Notes under the pieces: generated by a model | What the model was told of the DNA's origin: nothing | The model's database searches: none | What the model saw: the letters and a program-made list of their open reading frames with translations, nothing else | In this document: one piece after another, positions 21,684-31,917 of the stretch | Numbering within the stretch: position 1 is the first letter of the stretch | Layout: each line of letters begins with the position of its first letter | NCBI RefSeq assembly: GCF_963169125.1 | Contig: NC_084793.1 | Span: forward strand, 38,466,578 to 38,530,577 | DNA from: Humulus lupulus | Lineage: Eukaryota; Streptophyta; Magnoliopsida; Rosales; Cannabaceae | Length of the DNA stretch: 64,000 bases | Reading direction: 5' to 3' | Program-made: the position numbers and the translations under genes

Positions 21684-22155
21684 GGACCAAGCCTCAGGAT
21701 GGTCCCGCCCCAGACGAACGATGTCCGGGGGTATAAAAAAGAGGACTAAGCCTCAGGTTGGTCCCGCCCCGGACTAACGATGTCCGGGGGTATAAAAAAG
21801 AGGACCAAGCCTCAGGCTGGTCCCGCCCCAGACGAACGATGTCCAAGGGTATAATAAAAAGAGGACCAAGCCTCACACTGGTCCCGCCCTGGACGAACGA
21901 TGTCCGGGGGTATAAAAAAAAGAGGACCAAGCCTCAAGCTGGTCCTGCCCCAGATGAACGATGTCCGGGGGTATAATGAAAAGAGGACCAAGCCTCTGGC
22001 TGGTCCCGCCCCGGACGAACGATGTCCAGGGGTATAATAAAAAGAGGACCAAGCCTTAGGCTGGTCCCACCCTGAATGAACGATGTACGGTGGTATAATT
22101 AAAAGAGGAGCAAGCCTCAGGCTGGTCTCGCCCTGGACGAACGATGTCCAGGAGA
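21684..22155 (+). repeat. Eight tandem units of 59-61 bp downstream of pol in A
   Basis: Units begin GGACCAAGCCTC... near 21684, 21743, 21802, 21863, 21924, 21985, 22046 and 22107. Each contains GGTCCCGCCC, GACGAACGATGTCC and an A-rich stretch, GGTATAATAAAAAGA or similar. Diverged units extend left to about 21590. The block lies between pol and the end of the convergent antisense gene. Short reading frames on both strands across it are by-products of the repeat. Tandem repeats in this place are known in Tat elements. Confidence 0.85.
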
Positions 22156-22237
22156 CAAAAGCATCCGGTATGCCCCAGGGCAAGGACGTAGCCCGCGACT
22201 GGTAGAGTGAGGGAACTAGGTTTTATAGTAAACTATT

Positions 22238-23029
22238 TGTTATACCCAGATTTCGAGCCATAGTAAATATGACCTCGAAAGCTGAGTTCGCATTAAATGG
22301 TCTCGTGAGGGTTAGGGTATGCTCTACGATTGTAAATCGAGCCTGAAAAGTATGATACATGACCTCGAATGTAGTGACCTCGAAATGATCTCGATCTCGA
22401 AAGGTAGCTCTGAGAGCCCCTCTTCTTCAGGAACAACTTCGGAGCAGGGATCTTGAGCTCGATGTACTATCTCGAAAGCAATGTTAGCTCAGGAGATGTC
22501 AGTGGCTCGCACAATGACGTGAAACCTGAGATGCTGAAGCCTTGGAGATACGCTATGACCACCTTGAATATCTACAAATATTGTAAACATGAGATGTAAT
22601 CCTCATTTATTGATGTAAATCCCCAAGAATCGTGGGATATTATTTAGTCAGTTATGCGTTTCCTGGTCTTCAGGGACGTTTCCTTTTTTATCTGATTAAA
22701 GGCATTTAAAGCCATTTATTTTATTCACAAAAGAGTAACTACCCAAAATATGTGGGATAGTATTCTGCATCCTTCTCTATAAATAGAGAAGCCATACACC
22801 ATTGTAATGGAGGGAAATTCTGATCTTTGAGAGAAAACTCTAGAGAATTCATGCTAAAGAATTTTTCAGAGATAATCTTAAGATTAATAACAGTGACTCG
22901 TGGACTAGGCAGATTTAACTACTGAACCACGTAAAAAATCGTGTGTTTGATTTGTTTGTTCCGTTTGGCCATCGTCATCCATTGTTTTTGTGCTCTTCTT
23001 TTATCTGTTGACGAAAAATGGCGTCAACA
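22238..23029 (+). repeat. 5' LTR of element B
   Basis: It starts TGTTATACCC and ends GCGTCAACA. TATAAATA is at 22778-22785, inside a small inverted repeat CTTCTCTATAAATAGAGAAG. The Tat hairpin lies at 22899-22931. ACCTCGAA-like words recur in the first 260 bases (for example near 22274, 22351 and 22378). Confidence 0.95.
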
Positions 23030-23077
23030 GTTTGGTTCTTTCATTGAGAGCCTTAAGCATTCATCCCCGAGAGATTT
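23030..23077 (+). other. Primer-binding site and leader of B
   Basis: GTTTGGTTCTTTCATTGAG follows the LTR and parallels the A leader at 13124. The primer tRNA is not identified. Confidence 0.5.
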
Positions 23078-25318
23078 ATGGTCGCAAACAATCAAAACAC
23101 TCCTGAAGAAAATTATCCAAGGCGTCCTGGAAAACAACCAATGGAGAACCCGGAGTCTGAGGAGAGAAGTGGATCCTCCGATTCCCGGGGACCACCACCT
23201 CAACCGAGGGATGAGGATATGTACTACAATCCTGAACGTTACGTTCCTATTGTAGAACTGGAAAACAGGCAGTTGAAACAACTATTGGCAGAAGCCAACA
23301 AACGGAATGAGGAGTTGACTAGGATAGCCACGGAGGCGCAGGTGGCTCAGCCCCCGCCTTGGCGCGAAAACCAAGTCTCTTCTCCAAGGGACGTGAATGT
23401 TCCTCCCCGGAGGCCCCGTGGACGACCACGAAAAGATGCTGCCACGAGGAGGCCGACTCAACCTCCGGCACCAGTAGAGCCATCCGCTCCTCCTAGGCCC
23501 CAGAGGAGTACCCGAGCTCGGGTCCCGCCTAATCCACCTGCGGAAGCACCTGCAGGAACTGAGAATAACCGAGCTCCTACCGAGGCTCGGACTCAGGTTC
23601 CTGGTAGTGCACCGAACGCGACTGGCCCATCTCGGGAAAATTCTGGACCCTCTAGGCCTAAGCAAGGGAGGCAGACACCGTCACCTATACGGTTCCCTCC
23701 ATCTCCCGTAAGATATCCTTCACCTCCCCGCAGAAACGCTCAACCTGTTCAGAATCAGGATCAAGGGCGTACGGGGGATAGGCAAGGACACAGGGAGACT
23801 TTCCAGGAGCGGAGAGGCGCACAATCTGAGAGAAGTCAGACGTCCCGGTCTCGCACTGCGGAGACAAGGTGACATGGGAAGAACCCATCTCGAAACGACC
23901 GATCAATAAGTTTCACCAGTGACGAGTCCGGAGAAACCAGGTCCGTCAGTAAACGCAACCGAGGTCGTAAAAATACTGGAAGCCGCAAGACCCGTCCTGA
24001 CCTGTGGAATCATCTTAATCAGAGCAGGGGGAAGGGAGATCAGACGAATCCGGACCTAAGGAATCGCCTAAATGGGCGTAGAGATCCCTCACGGAGACGC
24101 GAGCCTGGGATCATAATCAATGACTGGCAATTCCAGACACCGCCTAAGGACGCAGTCCAAGAAAGGATTGATCAGCTCGAAAAAGCCTTTAGGCTTTTAA
24201 AGAATGAACGAGGGAACGGTCGATATGAGGACTCTGACGAGGAGCTCGAGCCGTTTGCTCCCAATATTTCTAACACCTAGTTTCCCCAAGGGTTCCGAAT
24301 TCCTCACGTCCCAGCGTTTGAGGGAAAAACCGACCCATGTAGCCACCTGAGTACATTCAACACTATTATGAGAGCTAGTAACGTGGGTTACGAGCTCAGG
24401 TGCATGTTGTTTCCAACATCATTGGCCGGACCTGCCAAGAGTTGGTTCGAGAAGTACAAGAGACACTCGATAACTTCATGGGATCAGTTGTCTAGGGACT
24501 TCAAGAAACAGTTCTGGGCTATGATGGGAGTCAGACCAGAGGCATCCACTTTGACCAACGTCCGACAACAGCCGGGCGAAACACTGAAAAGCTATCTGAC
24601 AAGATTTAATCTTGAGGTCGCCCGAGCTCGAGATGTGGATGACAGTGGGCACCTAATGGCTATCCGAGCTGGTGTTTTACCCGGGAGTGCCCTTTGGGAT
24701 GACATGCAAGGGAAACCGGTGAGGTCGATAACCGAGTTTAACAGACGGGCGCAGAGATTTGTCAATGTAGAGGAGGCGAGGTCAACGCTCAAAGCGACCT
24801 CGCAGACCGAAACTACAACGATAAACATTAACTCCGCCTCAACCTCGGCTGACCCAGTAGCTCCACAGCCTACCTCGGAGAATCCCTCCAAGAGGAAAAA
24901 TAGCGAGGGAAATAACCCCGAGGCTGAAGGAGGAAAGAAGAAGAAAGGAGAAAGGTATTTCTCCGTATATAAAGTGCACATCGAGCTCAACGAGTCTCGG
25001 GAAAACATATACCTGGCTAATGAAAACCAGGTCCCCTTCAGGCGTCCGGACCCAATGAGGAATCAAAAGTCCAAAAGGGATTCCAGCAAATATTGCCGGT
25101 TCCATAGAGATACCGGACACACAACTGATGAGTGCCGACAACTGAAGGATGAGATCGAAGGGTTGATCTCGAGAGGTTATTTCAGGCAGTATGTCAAAAA
25201 CCAGAGTACTGGACAGACCACTGCAAGCCAGAGAATAGCCGCGCCTTCGGCGGCACAGAATAATAACTCCCGATCGCGGGAAGAAGACAGCCCCCACCGA
25301 TTGATGGAGAAGATGTAA
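23078..25318 (+). pseudogene. gag of element B, two nonsense codons
   Basis: One frame from ATG 23078 to the TAA at 25316-25318, broken by TGA at 23870 and TAG at 24278. The N-terminal third is arginine/proline-rich and disordered, with the AT-hook-like core 'RRPRGRPRKD' at residues 111-120. Then comes the gag capsid-like core ('FEGKTDPCSHLSTFN', 'LAGPAKSWFEKY', 'GETLKSYLTRFN') and the knuckle 'CRFHRDTGHTTDEC' at about 25096-25137. Frameshifts near 25315 and 25365 separate gag from the protease frame; the intervening frame keeps the conserved 'ISGGPHLAGG' stretch. Gag packages element RNA in the cytoplasm; this copy would yield only fragments. Confidence 0.85.
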
Positions 25319-25376
25319 TAACCATCTCAGGAGGGCCTCATCTCGCAGGAGGGGTAGAAATGCTCAAAAGCGATAC

Positions 25377-28031
25377 GTGAATGAGTTGAAGATGGGGGAC
25401 GGGTCTCCTTATGAACCCGAACCAAGGGCACCAAAAAGCCAAAGGGTTGAAACTCAACCTATAACCTTCACCGAGGAAGATGCCTCCCATGTCCAGTTCC
25501 CTCATCATGATCCACTAGTCATCACCCTGCAGCTTGCCAACAAAAGAGTGCGCCGAGTTCTCATAGACAATGGGAGCTCAGTTAACATTCTCTATAAAGC
25601 AACACTAGAGAAAATGGGACTCTCCCTTCGCGACCTGAAGGCTTGTGCAACCACTTTGTACGGCTTTTCTAGAGAAGGAACCGCCTGTATGGGGTCCATC
25701 GAACTCCCTGTGACCTTGGGAGACTATCTAGTCTCGGTGACCAAGATGATGGAGTTCGTGGTAGTAGAGTTACCATCTGCCTACAATGTATTGCTCGGGA
25801 GACCCGCCCTGGTCGGGCTGGGGGCAGTTTCATCTGTAAGGCATCTAGCCCTCAAGTTCCCTACTCCAAGCGGGGTTGGAACATTAAGGGGAGATCAATT
25901 GGTAGGGAGAGAATGCTACAACATCTCTTTAAGGGGAAAGAAACAAACGAGCGCTCAAGCACTCGTTATCATACAAAATAAAGATGGGACGGTTTTAGAA
26001 ATCGACGAGGAAATCGATCCAAGGATTGAGGAGAAAGTTGACCTCGAACCGTTGGAAGAGCTCGAAGAAGTTCAGCTCGACGAAGTTGAACCCTCGAAGA
26101 AGGTAAAGGTCGGAAAACACCTCCTAGACGAAGCCAAATAGCAATTAATTTGCTTTGTGAAGAAAAACCAGGATGTCTTCGCATGGTCACACTCAGACAT
26201 GGTGGGGATAAGCCCAAATGTTGCGAGCCACGCATTGAATATAGACAAAAGCTTTCCCCCGAAGCAACAAAAGCGAAGACAGCTGGACGAGGATAGAAAG
26301 AAAGCACTAAAGAAGGAAGTTGACAGGTTGAAAGCAAACAATTTCATTAGGGACGCTTTTTACCCTGACTGGGTAGCCAATCCAGTGTTGGTCCCGAAGC
26401 CCAATGGGACGTGGAGAACCTGCATTGACTACTCGGACCTCAACAAGGCCTGCTCGAAAGACTGTTTTCCGCTGCCAAGAATTGGCCAGCTCGTGGATGC
26501 CACGGTGGGGCATGGCCTGATGTCGTTCATGGATGCCTATTCTGGATATAACCAGATTCCCATGCATGCCCCCGACCAAGAGCATACGAGTTTCATCACA
26601 GATAAAGGGCTCTACTGCTACAATGTCATGCCATTTGGACTCAAGAATGCTGGAGCCACGTACCAGCGGCTTGTAAACATGATGTTTTCAGAGCAAATAG
26701 GGAACAACATGGAAGTTTACGTTGATGACATGCTTGTAAAGTCTCAACTTAACAAAAACCATGTTGACGATCTCGAAGAGTGCTTTGGCATACTCAGGAA
26801 ATACAACATGAAGCTAAATCCTATGAAGTGCACTTTTGGAGTGTCTTCGGGAAAATTTCTAGGCTTTATTGTCAACTCTCGAGGGATCGAGGCTAATCCC
26901 GACAAAATAAAGGCCCTGATTGACATGCCTTCACCTCAGAAGCATAAAGATGTCCAAAGCTTGACTGGGAGGATGGCCGCCCTGAGCAGATTCATCTCGA
27001 AGTCAATGGATCGTGGCCTTCCATTCTTGAACTTATTGAAAGGAAGTAAGAAGTTTGAATGGACGGAGGAGTGCGAGCTGGCCTTTCAGGAGCTCAAAAA
27101 GCACTTAGTCGAATCGCCCATCCTCTCGAAGCCTGAGACGGGAGAAGTATTGTTCCTCTACCTCTCAACCACCGAACACGCGATAAGCGCGGTGCTCGTT
27201 CGGGAGGAAGAGAGGGTGCAGAAACCCGTCTATTACATCAGTAAAAGATTACTGGGGGCAGAGTCAAGATATCCATTGATGGAGAAGCTTGCCCTCAGCC
27301 TAATCCACTCATCTCGCAAGCTCCGTCCCTACTTTCAGGCACATCCCATCCATGTACTGACAGATCAACCACTAAGGCAAGTCCTATCTAAACCAGAGGC
27401 GTCAGGTCGACTCCTTAAGTGGGCTGTTGAGCTCGGACAGTTCGAGATCACCTACCATCCGAGAACGACCATTAAGGCACAAGCCTTAGTAGACTTTATA
27501 GTGCAGTGCACTGGTATAGCAGACGACGAGGTAATAACCACGGCCCACGAGCTGTGGAAACTTTACATCGACGGCTCGTCAAATGAAAATGGAGCGGGGG
27601 CAGGAGTTATTCTGATCACTCCTGCAGGGAGCAAATTTCACTCTGCTTTAAGATTTGGCTTTAAAGCATCTAACAATGAACCTGAGTACGAGGCTCTACT
27701 TGCGGGACTGCGAATAGCAAAAGAGCTCAAGGCCAAAGCTATACATTGCTACAGCAACTCCCAGCTCGTGGTTAATCAAATCTTGGGGGAATACCAGGCT
27801 CGTGGCACAAGAATGGCAGCTTATCTGGCGAAGGCAAAATCCGCATTAGAGTATTTTGAGTTTTATGCAATCGAACAGGTTCCCCGAGAAAAAAACTCAA
27901 ATGCAGATGCCTTAGCTCGGCTCGCCACTTCCGTCGAAAATGAAGAGCTAAATGTTATACCCGTAGAGCACCTATCCGCACCCAGCATTACTGAGCCAGA
28001 GGAGGAAGATGTGTGTATGATTGAAACATAA
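25377..28031 (+). pseudogene. Protease, reverse transcriptase, RNase H and second RNase H of B
   Basis: A single frame with one TAG (26139) and a terminal TAA (28029), beyond which the same frame continues into integrase. Order: protease with active-site 'IDNGSS' (about 25565) and 'LLGRPAL'; RT with 'VLVPKPNGTWRTCIDY' and an intact catalytic 'YVDD' (about 26719); classical RNase H around 27150-27420; and a second, archaeal-type RNase H from about 27550 ('LYIDGSS', 'FKASNNEPEYEALLAGL'). In the second domain the expected 'YSDSQ' reads Tyr-Ser-Asn-Ser-Gln: the catalytic Asp is Asn at 27756-27758, while A retains Asp. The polymerase part looks chemically intact. Confidence 0.9.
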
Positions 28032-29273
28032 CCGACCTGGATGAGTCCAATAGTTGATTATCTCGAAAATGGAACTCTTCCAAGAGATCGAAATCAAGCT
28101 CGAAGATTGATGTATCAACTTCCTCGTTACACCATTCTGGATGGAAGGTTATACAGAAGAGGGTATTCCATGCCGCTGCTTAGATGTGTAACCCCTCCCG
28201 AGGCTAAGAAGATCATTGAAGAAATTCATGAAGGGTTCTGCGGAGACCATACCGGGGGGCATAGCCTTTCCAAGAAGATTATACGCCAAGGATATTTCTG
28301 GCCAACCATTAAAACGGACTCTTTCGAGTACGTAAAAAAGTGCGAAAAATGCCAGAGATTCGCCACGATACCCCGAGCTCCACCTTCCGAACTGACCATG
28401 TTGACATCCCCATGGCCTTCCGCGGTGTGGGGCATCGACCTCATAGGCTCACTCCCAACTGGCAAAGGCGGAGTTAAATATGCTGTGGTCGCCGTTGATT
28501 ACTTCACAAAATGGACGGAGGCTGAACCATTGGCGACCATAACTTCGAAAAAGATCCTTGATTTTGTGGTAAAGAACATCGTATGCCGATATGGAGTACC
28601 AAGAAAGATTGTATCTGATAACGGAACCCAGTTCGATTGCGACTTATTCACCAACTTTTGTAACAAGAACGATATAATAAAGAGTTTTTCATCAGTGGCT
28701 CACCCTCAAGCGAATGGTCAGGTCGAAGCCGTTAACAAAACTCTCAAGAGCTCTCTAAAGAAAAAGTTAGAAGAGGCAAAGGGACGATGGCCCGAGGAAT
28801 TGCCTCAAGTCCTTTGGGGATATAGGACTACAGCTCGGACATCAACAGGACATACTCCGTTCTCTCTAGCGTACGGCTGCGAGGCGATGTTGCCCATCAA
28901 GGTCAAAATCCCAACGATCCGAACTCAGATTTACGATCAAAGTTCCAATCATACTCAGCTCGAAGAAACCCTAGACTTGATCGAAGAAAAAAGAGAAGAG
29001 GCTCAGCTGAGAAATGCTGCTTACCAGCAACGAACCACGAGATATTTCAATAAGAGGGTTCGAGATCGAAAGTTCGGAGTGGGAGACCTGATTTTGAGAC
29101 GAGTATTCTTGGCAACCCGAGATCCAGCAGCTGGGGTGCTCGGGCCGAACTGGGAAGGACCATACCAGATAGAATCAGTCATCCGACCTGGCGTATACAA
29201 ACTTGCGAGATTAGATGGGAGCCTGATACCTCGAGCATGGAATGGCGAACACCTTAGACCATACTATCAATAG
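28032..29273 (+). CDS. Integrase of element B
   Basis: In frame with the upstream polyprotein after the TAA at 28029. It contains the HHCC zinc-binding region ('HEGFCGDHTGGH', 'CEKCQRF'), the DDE core with all three acids in place ('VWGIDLIG', 'IVSDNGTQF', 'NGQVEAVNK'), and a C-terminal region with 'GPNWEGPYQIESVI' ending 'YYQ' and a natural stop. It would insert the cDNA into nuclear DNA. There is no chromodomain, as expected for Tat. The length is full for this class, and I see no internal stop or frameshift. Confidence 0.92.
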   Translation, partial: PTWMSPIVDYLENGTLPRDRNQARRLMYQLPRYTILDGRLYRRGYSMPLLRCVTPPEAKKIIEEIHEGFCGDHTGGHSLSKKIIRQGYFWPTIKTDSFEYVKKCEKCQRFATIPRAPPSELTMLTSPWPSAVWGIDLIGSLPTGKGGVKYAVVAVDYFTKWTEAEPLATITSKKILDFVVKNIVCRYGVPRKIVSDNGTQFDCDLFTNFCNKNDIIKSFSSVAHPQANGQVEAVNKTLKSSLKKKLEEAKGRWPEELPQVLWGYRTTARTSTGHTPFSLAYGCEAMLPIKVKIPTIRTQIYDQSSNHTQLEETLDLIEEKREEAQLRNAAYQQRTTRYFNKRVRDRKFGVGDLILRRVFLATRDPAAGVLGPNWEGPYQIESVIRPGVYKLARLDGSLIPRAWNGEHLRPYYQ

Positions 29274-29489
29274 TGTAAAAAGTGTCGCCTGTAACCATGA
29301 TTTTCTATCTGTATTTAGTATATTTTTGAATTTCATCAAATAAAGGGTCTACTTTGTTTCACATGTAATTTATTTTTATTTTTGCAATCTCTCTTAATTT
29401 AATAACCTATGGTCACACTCATAGGATATTAAGGGGGCATCATTGGTATACATACCACCAGCTTAAAAAATAAAAAAATAAAATAAAAC

Positions 29490-29720
29490 ATAAAGTATTT
29501 GGATATAACCAAATACGCGAGCTTAGATAGTTCGGACTTAACCGAGCGAGCTTAGATAGTTCAGACTTAACCGAGTTATCAAAAACATTAAGTATTTGGA
29601 AATAACCAAGTACGCGGGCTTAGATAGTTCGGACATAACCGAACTACCAAAAACCTAAAACGTTTGGAGTTAACCAGATGTGCAAGCTTAACAGGTTTGG
29701 AACAAACCAGCCAAATTATC
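29490..29720 (+). repeat. Short imperfect repeats downstream of pol in B
   Basis: GCTTAGATAGTTCGGAC-like words recur near 29521, 29550 and 29619, each followed by TTAACCGA or ATAACCGA. AAGTATTTGGAWATAACCAA recurs near 29493 and 29590, with a diverged copy at 29663. This array has the same place as the 59-61 bp units in A, between pol and the antisense gene end, but an unrelated sequence. Confidence 0.6.
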
Positions 29721-30194
29721 GATCGATGATAAATGGGAGCCTAAACCCATCACGAAATATGTCGAAATCGAGGCTGGAACATCTTAAAGAAAAATAGTTT
29801 CGAACTCATAACCTCAGAGCTAAGATACTAAGGATGAGGAAAAGTGACTAAAAAGATAACCAAATCATTCATATTACATACCATATAAGTACTTTCGAGT
29901 TCATGGTTAAAGTAATATCCGACCTTGATAAGTAACGAGGTCGGAAGCGGATAATTCAAATAAACTATGTATGAATGCATCGAATTTCGAGCCTAAATCC
30001 AAACTATGTTTGTATGCATAAATAAACATAACCGGTTCATCAATTATAAAAATGTGCAAAATATTTCGAGCCAAGAAATGTAAAGCATGTAAAAGAATAG
30101 TTAAAGAAATTGTATCAGCCCCATGGGCATAAATTACAATAATTACAGAAGTAAGGGGACGCAGCCCCGATAACTGATCTCCCCGAGGTCAGAT

Positions 30195-30429
30195 TCAGTG
30201 AAGAGGCGTCTCCTTGGCCTTCTCAGCATCAGTGGCACCGGACCCCTCAGGACGAATAGCATGACTATCCTCCTGAGCTTCCTCCGAAACGGTGCCCGGA
30301 GCAGCCTTTTCCTTCTCGAGCTGCTCAGCCTTCTCTTTCTCAAGCCGTTCAACCTCTTCCTTCTCGAGCCGAGCATTCCATCGTTCAAGGAACGGCGCCT
30401 CGTGGGGACCCAAAAAGCTGGTGTCCAGC
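30195..30429 (-). pseudogene. Antisense gene of B, 3' half of last exon (split by C)
   Basis: On the minus strand this is the end of the coiled-coil exon: a charged helix ('RLEKEEVERLEKEKAEQLEKEK') and an acidic tail ending at 30195. It is separated from its 5' half (42227-42605) by the 11.8-kb element C. The 5-base duplication at each edge of C lets the two halves be read continuously in one frame if C is removed, so the exon was open when C arrived. Compare 177-1211 in H. Confidence 0.75.
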
Positions 30430-31780
30430 TGATAAACGAGTTTTAGGCTCATTTATGGTTCTAGTTTTTAGGTTATTTTTCTTTAGTTAGGATTGTTTTA
30501 TTTCGGATTTATGCTTGTTTGTTCTTGTTTCAGGGTAATTGACGTTAAGTGTTGCAAATATTGAAAAGGAGCGAAAATGGAATGAAATCGAGACGGATTT
30601 GTGACTTTTGGGTGTTTCTGTAAGTAGCGCTACAGCGCTACCTTGGGAGCGCCGTAGCGCTAGGAAGAATTCTTGAAGAGCTTCAGCACTGACTTAAGCG
30701 CTACAGCGCTACAACATCAGCGCTACAGCGCTGGGAAGCAGTTTTCAGGAAGATAGTTCCTGACTTTAGCGCTATAGCGCTACCAAAAGAGCGCTACAGC
30801 GCTGGTGCCTAGTTTTTCCCCGTTTTGTTTCTGAGTTTAGCGCTACAGCGCTACAATGGTAGCGCTATAGCGCTGGGGTCGCGATTTCTGGCATAATTGG
30901 TTATTTTTGATGGGCAATTCAGTCTTTTCCAGAGGGAATTTTCAGTAGGATTTTTGGGAGTCATATAGGCGACTGAGAGAGACTAACAGGCAGAGGACGA
31001 CGGCTGGAGTAAGAACACCATATTGGAGGATTCGTCCCTGAGTTTTCATCATCTTTTTCTGTCAATTTTCATGTTTGTAATTGAATTATCTTATTGCTAG
31101 AATGAAGATCATAGGCTAAATTCTCTTTTAGGGCTTTTATGTGAATCTTTTGGAAACCCTTGTTATGGTTTAATGCAAAAATTAATTTTCTTCTTCATCT
31201 CTTTCAATTCCTTGCAATCTATGTTAATTGTGCGATTATTGATTGATCACCTCTAATTGCTATTTTATGAATCAAATTGAAATCTGAAAAGTGAAATTTG
31301 ATATGCTTTGATTGTTTGGATGCAAATTTAATTTAGAACGAAAGTATCTAGATTATTTGTTTATTTTCTGAGTTGTGTGGCTAATGCCCTCTTCATGATT
31401 CAACTTACCATAGAAATATAGGAAGTTGTCATTTAGATTGAATTTCATAAGTCTTGACCAGATTATGAATTGTTGTTGCAACTTATTCTTGAATAGAGAA
31501 AAGGAGATATAGATGCTTGCATTAGGAAATAACAGGGTGGAAAAATAGAGAATCATAATTGTCCTAATTGTGTTTTCTTTGTTAATTTGTTTAAGTCTTC
31601 ACTGCGCTTTGTTAGTATTTTTCTTAGTTTAAAATCTCTGATAATTGTTTCATCAAATAGAATTAAAGGATTAATTGATTGGTAATTGATAAATCAGTCC
31701 TTGAGGACGATACTCGGTTTTTACCATTTTTATTACGAATTGCGACTGTGTGCACTTGCATAGCTATAAATTTCGCAACA
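30430..31780 (+). repeat. 5' LTR of element C (1,351 bp)
   Basis: Bounded by the CCAGC duplication on the left and the tRNA-Asp PBS on the right. The palindrome array at 30626-30874 occupies its first quarter. A weak TATA candidate (CATATAGG) lies near 30963. The reading frame at 31353-31556 recurs identically in the other LTR and is not a gene. Confidence 0.95.
30626..30874 (+). promoter_or_regulatory. AGCGCTAYAGCGCT palindrome array in the C LTR
   Basis: Eight 14-base words start at 30626, 30648 (degenerate), 30697, 30719, 30768, 30790, 30839 and 30861. They form three close pairs with 22-base pitch, plus a leading pair. AGCGCTATAGCGCT is a perfect palindrome. The 3' LTR has the same array (about 41079-41319) with one 8-base half-unit missing. 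Confidence 0.75.
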
Positions 31781-31786
31781 AGTTTT

Positions 31787-31804
31787 TGGCGCCGTTGCCG
31801 GGGA
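31787..31804 (+). other. Primer-binding site of C, tRNA-Asp
   Basis: TGGCGCCGTTGCCGGGGA, six bases after the LTR, is complementary over 18 bases to the 3' end of plant tRNA-Asp(GUC) as I know it, including the CCA. This primer is used by many Athila elements. Confidence 0.85.
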
Positions 31805-31917
31805 CTGAAAATTATCAATATCAGTCTAATTAATTTTTATTCTAATTTGATTTTAATTTCTCTCGTTTCTAATCTGTTTAGTTGCTTAATTTGTCTATCT
31901 CAGGTGAATTTTGGTAT

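Noticed and set aside
21684..22155. Possible CRISPR-like array
   Set aside because: Units are contiguous tandem copies with no unique spacers, in a plant retrotransposon.
21498..22183. Repetitive peptides on both strands across the A tandem repeats
   Set aside because: The 59-61 bp unit shifts phase and the peptides change frame between units. They are by-products of the repeat and not a repeat protein.
31787..31804. Possible tRNA gene
   Set aside because: Only the 18-base PBS complement is present and no cloverleaf can be formed around it.
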